IMG/VR virus record: IMGVR_UViG_3300009149_000019
Location: 20,003-84,002 of that record
Strand: one strand, 5' to 3'
Length of the DNA stretch: 64,000 nt
From: a virus
In this document: positions 27,901 to 34,461 of the stretch, piece by piece
Position numbering within the stretch: position 1 is the stretch's first letter
How the letters are laid out: the number at the start of each line of letters is the position of its first letter
Notes under the pieces: model-generated
Told to the model about the DNA's origin: nothing
Databases searched by the model: none
The model's input: the letters and a program-made list of their open reading frames with translations, nothing else
Program-made: the position numbers and the translations under genes

Positions 27901-28026
27901 AGGAACTTCTTAGACGCAACTCCTATTTCGATGTCCTCCTCAGAAGAGTCTCTATCTAAGACTATTTTTATGGCATACATGAAAGGCCTTATGATAAAAT
28001 TAGAATCTTCGGAGGTAGGTCTATGA
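24904..28026 (+). CDS. DNA-directed RNA polymerase beta subunit, unsplit
   Basis: 1040 residues, full length in one frame, 19 bases after beta'. Motifs in order: IHPSYYGSICPIDTPDGPS (fork region, ~400), the lysine-bearing GDKLANRAGNKGV (~757) with QMPRGEDGVPFEICLNPMG, and near the C-terminus RSIGPYSQITGQPLQGKRNQG and GEMEIWALAAHDA...LTIKSDDI. These are the standard beta motifs, in order beta' then beta, reverse of the bacterial rpoB-rpoC order. No alpha, omega or sigma gene was found in the window, so either they lie elsewhere or the enzyme works without them or borrows host subunits. Confidence 0.96.
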   Translation: MNGMNIYPFERTSPLLDYYAFDIDILQKKIFTLFKHLEHTGHVKVLSISHNLKPKQTRYCYLYPTDTFSIRVKCTIDEIDKTFLLHIPRMINRKFTINGYENIPIFQMVDPAVVARPGHIFVRSAFNDLSVVYNEKHCQVYAFRKKMTLSTILFAVRGFRKACKYFGVKVSKVKSFTKGDSRANKMILKDQCIEILNMDALDPIGQLVFRTACYEKYKDVLETFGTDEFFIGMLGNHFFDKRNFMKKGEEILESFKTAFFDPITKEQLNYNGDFFKFMVDLLTQYLNTQAYDFLDLERRVIRLEDYILVPLFQKIFSIVRVSMKYPQRVHHIKIKPDEMTGSLSKPELQPLIQYDSSLNPIGEVSTFFKCSIFGISGLQKSQVSIAMRNIHPSYYGSICPIDTPDGPSCGVVMNLVPTAQLNIEDGKLEIDRDHETRDIVSLPVATIPFLERNDGVRLQMGANQSEQSKILDVTELPTIQTGAEHLVAKMSTFVRRSPVDGIISFINKNFIVVKDEAGKHHLVDARDEFTRRKMFKSFDHQVTIGQKVRKGMILSADSRCIKDDKVTLGRNLKTCFFCYEGNTYEDAIVVSEEAAEKMSHWEYNVTELTIGRNETLREYNGKFFPAVGEVTKDGVLTEKQTIDPEIRFLFDYDRETEKIAVPPGSEVVDIRVYVNNEHELQPELKEYIDALVCQQMTDERSQFNTIKRFVEDPDLLAYHKNNTLKSHRIGRFYGVDHFEGVLFRIFTKRRCTLMKGDKLANRAGNKGVVSAILPVDQMPRGEDGVPFEICLNPMGIITRMNTGQLFEMTLGTACKEITKRMQTLPEDRALDFMLEMIELVDNTEEHWYSIQAKDHVSSLEPHAKTALYNKVCTDGLQLYQPPFASITLDNYMKLVEILGISEKEHLFIPELNTTTSDPVGCGYTYVLKLLHTSESKIHSRSIGPYSQITGQPLQGKRNQGAQRLGEMEIWALAAHDADATVKEILTIKSDDIAGRKAMIRNFLDATPISMSSSEESLSKTIFMAYMKGLMIKLESSEVGL

Positions 28027-28481
28027 CAAAAAAGAAACTGCATCTTATTCTTAACAACCATGAAGGCACCATTATTATTGCTGGGCATGTGCCACTATCT
28101 TCGCAAGCCCACAGTGGAATCAGGCTATCATCCTCCAAAAAAGGAGAAGCCCTGGTAAGTACAGCTCTTGACTCGATATCTTTCCTTTCGAGAGCTTCAG
28201 TGCTTAAGGAACTTAACCTTAGTAAACATATGACCAAGGGGTGTGTTTCTGCTTTGGTAAATGTTCCATGTACCTACCAAATTACGGTAAAGAAGACACT
28301 TCTGGTTTCTGGAGAAATAGTATCGTTGCACAGCATTAACATTATCTCTCCTGGGGTGAATACCGTAAACGTCTTGTATGTTAACAGGGTAGACATCTCA
28401 GATAAACTTACTGAATTTTTTGCTACTCTGGAAGATGTGGAAGAACTGGAACAGGGAGGCATTAATGGCAATGTCCTCTAA
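28023..28481 (+). CDS. Hypothetical protein overlapping RNA polymerase beta
   Basis: 152 residues; ATGA overlap with the beta gene implies coupled translation. Beta-rich composition with no recognised domain. Position suggests a polymerase-associated factor but nothing in the sequence shows this. Confidence 0.65.
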   Translation: MTKKKLHLILNNHEGTIIIAGHVPLSSQAHSGIRLSSSKKGEALVSTALDSISFLSRASVLKELNLSKHMTKGCVSALVNVPCTYQITVKKTLLVSGEIVSLHSINIISPGVNTVNVLYVNRVDISDKLTEFFATLEDVEELEQGGINGNVL

Positions 28482-28794
28482 TCTTAGCTCTTTAGGTAAA
28501 GCATGCGGCTTGGGTAGTGGTGCTCAGACATCTGGAACGGTGGCTACGTGCAGTAGTAGTAATATTGGTACGTATTATGCAGGAAGTACATACACAACAG
28601 TTTCTTATCCTTCGGTAGAAGAGGTTACCGAACTCAAAGAGACAGTAGACTTTCTGTCACACATGATTGTGTTACTTGCCCCTACAGCTCAACTTAAGAT
28701 AATGCTTCTTTTGCCTAAGACACCTGAGATAGTAAAAACAGCAATAAGGGAAAGACTTAAGATTCCTATGGATAGCCAGGAGGGAGGACTATAA
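28465..28794 (+). CDS. Small protein with Ser/Thr-rich N-terminus and shared helical module
   Basis: 109 residues from ATG 28465, five bases after AGGGAGG (the in-frame ATG 28420 has none). First ~55 residues are Ser/Thr/Gly-rich and probably disordered, then a helix and the shared module (LAPTAQLKIMLLLPKTPEIV, followed by KTAIRERLK). Overlaps both neighbours. Function unknown. Confidence 0.65.
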   Translation: MAMSSNLSSLGKACGLGSGAQTSGTVATCSSSNIGTYYAGSTYTTVSYPSVEEVTELKETVDFLSHMIVLLAPTAQLKIMLLLPKTPEIVKTAIRERLKIPMDSQEGGL

Positions 28795-29273
28795 TGACTA
28801 GTGATAAATCCTTAAAAACTCATAAGAAATGGGAGCAGCGGCTTCGTTACTACAGAGAGTGTAACTTTTCTGATAATGATGCAAAGAAGGATAAGCACGC
28901 AAGCATTAGGAGTCGTTTCTACGCAGCAGGTGGATGGACAGATCCTGATGCAAAAAAGGATAAAGATCATTTGATTAGGGTAGCCTACTACTCTGTGAAA
29001 GATTGGACAGACTTCGACTGGTATGTAGATTCAGATCTTGAAATAGTTAAAATGGGTATTGCTTCCTGTAGCAGGTTTAAGGACAGCACCAATCTGTATA
29101 AGGCGCTAGGTCGAGTGTTTGAGGAAAAATCGTATAACTATGCTATAAAGCAATTAAAATTAGCTCTTACAGTTGTTCCTAAGGCAGTGCTACTTCGGTT
29201 ATCCATGAAGGTCCTCGCAACTGATCCCAGAGTAAACGTGGTACTTCAAGAGATACTAACCTCGAAGACATGA
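28794..29273 (+). CDS. WxDxDWY-family protein
   Basis: 159 residues, the clearest family member. Three ~22-residue units in a row: LRYYRECNFSDNDAKKDK, IRSRFYAAGGWTDPDAKKDK and IRVAYYSVKDWTDFDWYVD (residues ~18-77), then the conserved DLEIVKMGI helix and a C-terminal helical module ending at the stop. It is the best template for judging the interrupted copy at 59941. Function unknown. Confidence 0.82.
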   Translation: MTSDKSLKTHKKWEQRLRYYRECNFSDNDAKKDKHASIRSRFYAAGGWTDPDAKKDKDHLIRVAYYSVKDWTDFDWYVDSDLEIVKMGIASCSRFKDSTNLYKALGRVFEEKSYNYAIKQLKLALTVVPKAVLLRLSMKVLATDPRVNVVLQEILTSKT

Positions 29274-29971
29274 GGCTGATAACGGATAGTTTATCAACGA
29301 TAGAGATATCGAGAATGGTGGTCATTTCTGATATGGCTGCTTATTTTAGTTCGGGTAACGTGGTTACAAGTCAGTATCTGCGTGGCACGAACCAAGGTGA
29401 GCGGAATGTATATATGTATCTCGCAGCTTTACTAGGACACGGCTCTGGTAGCCTGTGTCGTTTGAAGAAGAAAGATAAGGATTTTCTTTCTTTTATGTAC
29501 CTTAGTGGGCCTACTGCTATAACCGAGGCTTGGGCTTCCTCTATCATGGACACCATGTTGGAAGAAAGAATCCATGAACTAAAAGCAGGACACCTCGGTG
29601 TACTTTCCCATGTGATGCCTCATATTCCGGAGTGGCTATCTATTTTCAGGAAACTTGGAGTAGCACATACAAGCGATTTGCTATCAACAAGCATCCCAGT
29701 TATGACCCTTTCTTATAAAATAAATGACCTCTTATTTGATTTTCGGATACTTGGAGCTAAATTGTACTGTCTGCTAAAAAAAGATAGGCCTGGTATACTA
29801 AGCCGCCTGATGATGACACAGCAGTACTCAGAAGTGTTTATGGACATTCAGGATCTTGGGTGGGTTGACCAGGAAGAATTAGAGCTTCCTGAGTTTAGGA
29901 TCCAGATTAATGTGGACAACTATTTTTCGTTAAGACACTTTATGAAAGAACAAAAGGAAGAGATGCCATGA
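29270..29971 (+). CDS. Hypothetical helical protein
   Basis: 233 residues; start overlaps the previous stop by four bases. No family recognised. Leu-rich, possibly a degenerate helical-repeat protein. Ends with an ATGA overlap into the phosphatase gene, so the 28-31 kb genes probably form one translational unit. Confidence 0.65.
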   Translation: MRLITDSLSTIEISRMVVISDMAAYFSSGNVVTSQYLRGTNQGERNVYMYLAALLGHGSGSLCRLKKKDKDFLSFMYLSGPTAITEAWASSIMDTMLEERIHELKAGHLGVLSHVMPHIPEWLSIFRKLGVAHTSDLLSTSIPVMTLSYKINDLLFDFRILGAKLYCLLKKDRPGILSRLMMTQQYSEVFMDIQDLGWVDQEELELPEFRIQINVDNYFSLRHFMKEQKEEMP

Positions 29972-30618
29972 AGATATGTATATGTGGTGATGTCCACGGC
30001 AAGTGGAAGTACTTGAATGACCTTATCCGGAATGAAAAGCCAGACATACTCCTAAGTTGTGGAGACTTTGGGTACTGGCCCCGGTTTAGAAATCTTAGTA
30101 TAGACCAAGTTATCGCTGGAGATACAAAGATATACTTTTGTGATGGTAACCATGAGGACCACTGGGCTCTTATCGATCTAACAGATAATGAGGTAGCTCC
30201 TAATGTATTTTACATGAAAAGAGGATCTACTCTTACTTTACCTGATGGACGTGTGGTTATGTTTTTTGGAGGTGCAGACTCTATTGACAAGGGTATCAGG
30301 TTGATAGGGGTTGACTGGTTTCCGGAAGAAGTTATTTCATACAAAGACATGACTGATCTTCCAAACACAAAAATTGATATCATGATAACGCATACGTGCC
30401 CAGATTGGATGGGTGACTTAACGGATCTATTGGGGAATGCTCCGTTTACTGATCCTTCGCGCCAGGCTCTTTCACAAATATTTGATATGTATAAGCCAGC
30501 GCTTTGGTTCTTTGGTCATTGGCATGGGGCTAGGTCGGGGGAAATCGACGGATGTCGTTGGGAAATGTTGAACATGGCAGGATGTTATAACTGGTACACT
30601 GTACTGGAGGAAGTATGA
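29968..30618 (+). CDS. Calcineurin-like metallophosphoesterase
   Basis: 216 residues with the full motif set: CICGDVHG (D-x-H), SCGDFG (GD-x-x), CDGNHED (GNHE), MITHTCP and FFGHWHG (GHxH). These bind two metals and hydrolyse phosphomono- or diesters. Substrate unknown: phage enzymes of this type act on proteins, RNA ends or nucleotides. It sits two genes before the HD phosphohydrolase at 30920. Confidence 0.88.
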   Translation: MKICICGDVHGKWKYLNDLIRNEKPDILLSCGDFGYWPRFRNLSIDQVIAGDTKIYFCDGNHEDHWALIDLTDNEVAPNVFYMKRGSTLTLPDGRVVMFFGGADSIDKGIRLIGVDWFPEEVISYKDMTDLPNTKIDIMITHTCPDWMGDLTDLLGNAPFTDPSRQALSQIFDMYKPALWFFGHWHGARSGEIDGCRWEMLNMAGCYNWYTVLEEV

Positions 30619-30638
30619 CATTTTGTGAAGGAGTCACA

Positions 30639-30908
30639 ATGAAGGTTCGTTTTTTACGAGCACAGCTCCAAACGATACTAGGCGAATTCCTAAAAGGCCC
30701 AAACAGCACTGAAAACGCAGAGGGCCACGCTAAGATTGATGGTCCTATGGTGTATTTTTACTTGAACGGTTCGTACGTGTCAATGTACGGAACTATACTG
30801 GAACCAGGAGAATGTAATGTAAACATTGACTATGTCTTAAAAAGACTGTCTCAAAGTGAAGGCACATACGTTACACTTTCTACCCAAGAGGATCTTGTTT
30901 TTGAATAA
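30639..30908 (+). CDS. Small hypothetical protein
   Basis: 89 residues from ATG 30639, five bases after AAGGAG. An in-frame ATG at 30615 overlapping the previous stop (ATGA) and preceded by GGAGG is a real alternative, adding eight residues. Beta-rich; no family recognised. Confidence 0.65.
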   Translation: MKVRFLRAQLQTILGEFLKGPNSTENAEGHAKIDGPMVYFYLNGSYVSMYGTILEPGECNVNIDYVLKRLSQSEGTYVTLSTQEDLVFE

Positions 30909-30919
30909 CGGAGGTAACC

Positions 30920-31645
30920 ATGGATAATCCATATAAAGAATTCTTAGAGATAACGTTTCCGTTGCTTGAGAAATTCAGGGAGATTACTCCCTCTTCTTTC
31001 AAGCACTGTTCAGCGGTTGAAGGAATATGTGCTGCAGTGGGATCAGAGATCGATGATCTAACCTCTGAAGCACTACGATGTGCTGCAAGATTTCACGATG
31101 TGGGTAAGATGTTTAACCCGCATTACTTTATAGAAAATCAAGATGGTACAAACAATCCGCATGATGAGTTGGATCCTTTAATGTCATACCAGATAATTAC
31201 CAGGCATGTATCAGACTCTGTTCTGGTACTTGTACAGTACGACTTTCCTAAGGATGTTATTGACATTGTGTCACAACACCATGGAAACACAATTGTTCAG
31301 TTTTTCTTTCAGAAGTCGGGCTTAGCTAATGAAGAGGCCTATAGATATAAGTGCCGACCACCTGCTACCACAGAGGCCGCTATCCTTATGATTGTGGATG
31401 CAGTAGAAGCAACTGCTAGGTCAGTTTACCAGAAAGGATTAATGGATACTCCTGAGTCCAGGAAGCAAGTAGTGACTGATACGATAGAACGCTTGAGTGA
31501 GGACAGCCAGCTTGATCATCTGAAGCTTGGTGTTCTCAAGATTATAAAGCGAGTCATCACAAGAGAGCTTGATGCCCTCTTTCATAAACGTATTCCCTAT
31601 CCAGAGGATGAATCCTCTGAGTCCAAAGCAAAAAAGAAGAAGTAA
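30920..31645 (+). CDS. HD-domain phosphohydrolase resembling the PgpH c-di-AMP phosphodiesterase domain
   Basis: 241 residues. Matches the cytoplasmic HD domain of the PgpH/7TMR-HD family over its length: FKHCSAV, FHDVGKM, YFIENQ..NNPHDELDPLMS, IITRHVSD, DIVSQHHGNT, the Y-x-C/G-RPP-TTEAAI stretch and VDAVEATARS. All metal-binding His/Asp residues are present. PgpH degrades the second messenger c-di-AMP to pApA. The extracellular and seven membrane segments of the host enzyme are absent, so this is a soluble stand-alone domain. Substrate is inferred from family; other cyclic dinucleotides are possible. Lys-rich C-terminus. Confidence 0.88.
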   Translation: MDNPYKEFLEITFPLLEKFREITPSSFKHCSAVEGICAAVGSEIDDLTSEALRCAARFHDVGKMFNPHYFIENQDGTNNPHDELDPLMSYQIITRHVSDSVLVLVQYDFPKDVIDIVSQHHGNTIVQFFFQKSGLANEEAYRYKCRPPATTEAAILMIVDAVEATARSVYQKGLMDTPESRKQVVTDTIERLSEDSQLDHLKLGVLKIIKRVITRELDALFHKRIPYPEDESSESKAKKKK

Positions 31646-31674
31646 GTTTAGTAAGTTACTAAGGTAACCAAAAC

Positions 31675-31709
31675 GCGCTATCCCACTCACCAGGGTAGTG
31701 CGCATTTTT
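31675..31709 (+). terminator. Intrinsic terminator
   Basis: Imperfect stem GCGCTATCCC (31675-31684) with GGGTAGTGCGC (31693-31703), followed by ATTTTTA. It closes the 28-31.6 kb gene group. Confidence 0.65.
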
Positions 31710-31726
31710 AATAAAGGAGTGCGTGT

Positions 31727-32320
31727 ATGACAGAGAGCTTGATTGACTTAAATGAGCGTTTGTGGCAGGCAGTTATGGTAGACGCCGTGGAGGAGGCAAA
31801 ATTTCTTATACAGTGCGGAGCTGATATTGGTTACATGATGGCTGATCGCTCCCTCTTAGATGTAGCGGTTTCAAAGGGGTGCGTTAACGCTGTAAAGCTT
31901 CTCCTCAAAGCAGGGGCTGATGTTAACAGCATGTTTTATTGTACTACTACAAGCATCGTCTTAGCTTGTGAGCTGGGCAACAAGGAGATAGTGGAGACGT
32001 TACTTGAGGCAGGTGCTGATGTTAACGATGTTGGGGTGAGTGGATTATCTCCTCTTATAGCAGCATCTGCTTTTAACAAAATGGATCTAGTGTCTTTATT
32101 GTTGGAAAGAGGAGCATATCCTGACATAAAAGATCATGATGGAAGGACTGCACTGTTTTATGCGTGCCGACACGGCAGTAAAATGGTAGAGGTACTCCTC
32201 AAGTATGGAGCAGACCCTTCAATAGAGGATAAATCAGGAAACACCTGTCATGATCGTATCTTATGTAAAAATAATGACATCTATAAGCTACTGAGGGAAG
32301 CACTACCGAAAGAACTGTAG
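31727..32320 (+). CDS. Ankyrin-repeat protein
   Basis: 197 residues with about five canonical ankyrin units, e.g. LLDVAVSKGCVNAVKLLLKAGAD, VLACELGNKEIVETLLEAGAD, ALFYACRHGSKMVEVLLKYGAD. The most regular ankyrin protein in the window. No signal peptide. Likely acts by binding a host or phage protein; target unknown. Confidence 0.93.
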   Translation: MTESLIDLNERLWQAVMVDAVEEAKFLIQCGADIGYMMADRSLLDVAVSKGCVNAVKLLLKAGADVNSMFYCTTTSIVLACELGNKEIVETLLEAGADVNDVGVSGLSPLIAASAFNKMDLVSLLLERGAYPDIKDHDGRTALFYACRHGSKMVEVLLKYGADPSIEDKSGNTCHDRILCKNNDIYKLLREALPKEL

Positions 32321-32334
32321 AATATCTAGGGTAT

Positions 32335-32364
32335 TTGACAACACAAGGCATTACGTGGTAATTT
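32335..32364 (+). promoter_or_regulatory. Sigma-70-type promoter with extended -10
   Basis: Perfect TTGACA (32335-32340), 18 bases, TGG-TAATTT (-10 at 32359-32364). It would start transcription just ahead of the small gene at 32398. Confidence 0.65.
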
Positions 32365-32397
32365 ATTATAGCGTCATGCCTTACGGAGGATTTTCAT

Positions 32398-32631
32398 TTG
32401 ATAGAACTATTAAAAGCAAGATGCCAAGAAGACGAGGCGGTGTTTATTCCTATTCAGAACATTGGTAACATTTCTGTTATAAAGGAAGAAGGCACTGGAG
32501 TAGAACCACAGTTCTCTATTTTGTATTTTGACAAAAGAGGGCAGGTGATTACGAAAAAAGAAGGATTCGCATCATTCTCTCAGGCAGTTACTGCCGTTGA
32601 GAGGGCAGGACTAGTTATCACTATTGAATAA
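32398..32631 (+). CDS. Small hypothetical protein (TTG start)
   Basis: 77 residues from TTG 32398, eight bases after ACGGAGG; no ATG is available nearby. Two beta-strand-like segments, no family recognised. First gene behind a strong promoter, so probably well expressed. Confidence 0.65.
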   Translation: MIELLKARCQEDEAVFIPIQNIGNISVIKEEGTGVEPQFSILYFDKRGQVITKKEGFASFSQAVTAVERAGLVITIE

Positions 32632-32645
32632 AGTAGGGGGTGGGT

Positions 32646-33281
32646 ATGTCTAGCTACGAGCGATGTTGCTATGCTGCCCACATAGAGTATGTTCGTATTC
32701 GATCAAAGAGATCTCCGAAAGGACTAGACAAGTATAGGATGTGGGATAGCAAAAGACACACGTTTTTCGGAGACAAGTGTTGGAAAAACAGAACTAGGCG
32801 TATTAGACAATGGGATATAGATTCAAGTAGAGATAAGCCCCTATGGTTTCTGTATAGACATATAGGAGACTGGTGGTCCCCTGCTCCTATGAGACGGTGG
32901 TCGGAGTTTCTTGAGAAGAATCGTAAGCAAAGTATTCGAAATAAGTTTTGGCCTGAAATTAGAGAGCTAAATCGCTCTTGGAAAAAGATAGAGACAATGA
33001 TGGTGGGGCTGGCTACTACGCTACCAGAGGCTGCTATATTGTTGGAGGAGTTTCTAGACATAGAAGATTCGTTGTTAGTTTTTAATAAAAAGGCGGTAGA
33101 CCCTGAGGATGACACAGAGGTATTCAAGGAAGCGTTTAGAAAAATAATTAGGATTTTGATTAAGCTTCCTCCAGCTTACTTTACTAGAGCTGTGTTGTTT
33201 AACGACCTTGGTATACCTGGTTACTTGGTTGGCGAGGTTAACCAAAAGTTGACAGATCAAAGACAACTTGATACTGTTTAA
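32646..33281 (+). CDS. Aromatic/basic hypothetical protein, distant WxDxDWY relative
   Basis: 211 residues from ATG 32646 (TAGGGGG upstream; GTG 32640 possible). N-terminal half is rich in Arg, Trp and Tyr, with a degenerate repeat-like block KPLWFLYRHIGDWWSPAPM. The C-terminal third matches the layout of the WxDxDWY family tail and contains the shared module (LPPAYFTRAVLFNDLGIPGY). Relationship is inferred from pattern, not from strong identity. Confidence 0.6.
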   Translation: MSSYERCCYAAHIEYVRIRSKRSPKGLDKYRMWDSKRHTFFGDKCWKNRTRRIRQWDIDSSRDKPLWFLYRHIGDWWSPAPMRRWSEFLEKNRKQSIRNKFWPEIRELNRSWKKIETMMVGLATTLPEAAILLEEFLDIEDSLLVFNKKAVDPEDDTEVFKEAFRKIIRILIKLPPAYFTRAVLFNDLGIPGYLVGEVNQKLTDQRQLDTV

Positions 33282-33306
33282 TGTAACTACAAATAATTTA
33301 CAAGTG

Positions 33307-33330
33307 AGGCACAGAAAAAGGTCTGTGCCT
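33307..33330 (+). other. Perfect hairpin without T-run
   Basis: AGGCACAGA (33307-33315) pairs perfectly with TCTGTGCCT (33322-33330), six-base loop. No U-tract follows, so it is more likely an mRNA stability or processing element than a terminator. It precedes the AAA ATPase ribosome site. Confidence 0.6.
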
Positions 33331-33351
33331 ATTCATAAGGAGGTTTACTTA

Positions 33352-34449
33352 ATGTCAGATTCTTTCATTTCTTATTCTTTTGTCAAAAACAACTATGGTC
33401 CATTTGGAATGGAGCCTTTGGAAGAAAGGACCATTGAGCTGCTTAGGAAACAGCTAGGTAAGGGGTCTTTTCAGTTTGTGAAAAGCGGACTTGTAATTGT
33501 ACAGGTTATAGACACGGATCAACTCCTGAGTGTTTTCAGTTCCCTAGGTGACCCCATTATGCTGAGCGGTACAACGTTTCTTATTGTTAAGAAAAATAAG
33601 AGTTGTATTTATTTTAATATTAATCGCTACAGCGATCATGCCAGACTTGAATGGGTGACACACGTCAACAAGCAGGAAGACATGGAAGACGTGTGCACAG
33701 CGGTATCCAATGTATTAAAAGACCTGGAGATAACACATCATGTCATTGCGGGAGTGAAGTGGTACCACAATACGGTAAAGGGAATAAAGAAAGCCGAGAT
33801 TACAGAGTTTCTTGGTGATACTTTCCATAAAGAGGCCTACCCTTTTCTAGGGGATGTTGATCAGGTCATCTCTGACTACTTAGAGTCATCTGAAAAGGTG
33901 ATTGTACTGAAAGGCCCTCCAGGAACGGGTAAGACACGGTTCATCAGACATCTTATGAGAACTATAGGCCTTGCACGTAGGAACTATGTACATGCTTCAT
34001 TTACGAGTGACACTGCGGTTCTTCACAGTGATGAGATGTTTGTTGAGTTCATGGAGTCAGGGGATCAGGTTCTTATCTTGGAAGACATTGATTTTAATCT
34101 TGCTCCAAGAAAGGATGGTAATACATCCATGTATCACCTCTTGACAATATCAGACAGTATCTTAAGTAATGCACGGTTTAAGGTTGTAGTATCAACAAAC
34201 CTTAGCTGTGTGAAAGATATAGACCCTGCCTTGTTGCGTCCTGGGCGATGCTTTCAGGTCCTTGAATTTCGTGAGCTAACAATTGCAGAAAGCAAGAAGC
34301 TGTTGGCAGCAATGGGAAAGAAGTTACCAAAAGAGGTTCTTAGCAGAAAAAGCCTCTCTTTGGCTGAGATATATAGGATAGCGTCAGGACGTGCTACTAC
34401 TGCCCCTGAGCAGAAAACATTTGGCCTAATGGCCCAACTACCATCTTAG
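33352..34449 (+). CDS. AAA-family ATPase
   Basis: 365 residues from ATG 33352, behind AAGGAGG; an upstream in-frame ATG (33268) has no ribosome site. Residues 1-170 form an unknown domain. The AAA core has Walker A GPPGTGKT (188-195), Walker B VLILEDID (~240), sensor-1 STNL and DPALLRPGR with the arginine finger (~291). This is a BCS1/FtsH/proteasomal-type AAA, likely a hexameric remodelling machine. The substrate is unknown. Confidence 0.88.
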   Translation: MSDSFISYSFVKNNYGPFGMEPLEERTIELLRKQLGKGSFQFVKSGLVIVQVIDTDQLLSVFSSLGDPIMLSGTTFLIVKKNKSCIYFNINRYSDHARLEWVTHVNKQEDMEDVCTAVSNVLKDLEITHHVIAGVKWYHNTVKGIKKAEITEFLGDTFHKEAYPFLGDVDQVISDYLESSEKVIVLKGPPGTGKTRFIRHLMRTIGLARRNYVHASFTSDTAVLHSDEMFVEFMESGDQVLILEDIDFNLAPRKDGNTSMYHLLTISDSILSNARFKVVVSTNLSCVKDIDPALLRPGRCFQVLEFRELTIAESKKLLAAMGKKLPKEVLSRKSLSLAEIYRIASGRATTAPEQKTFGLMAQLPS

Positions 34450-34461
34450 GAGGTTTAATCG

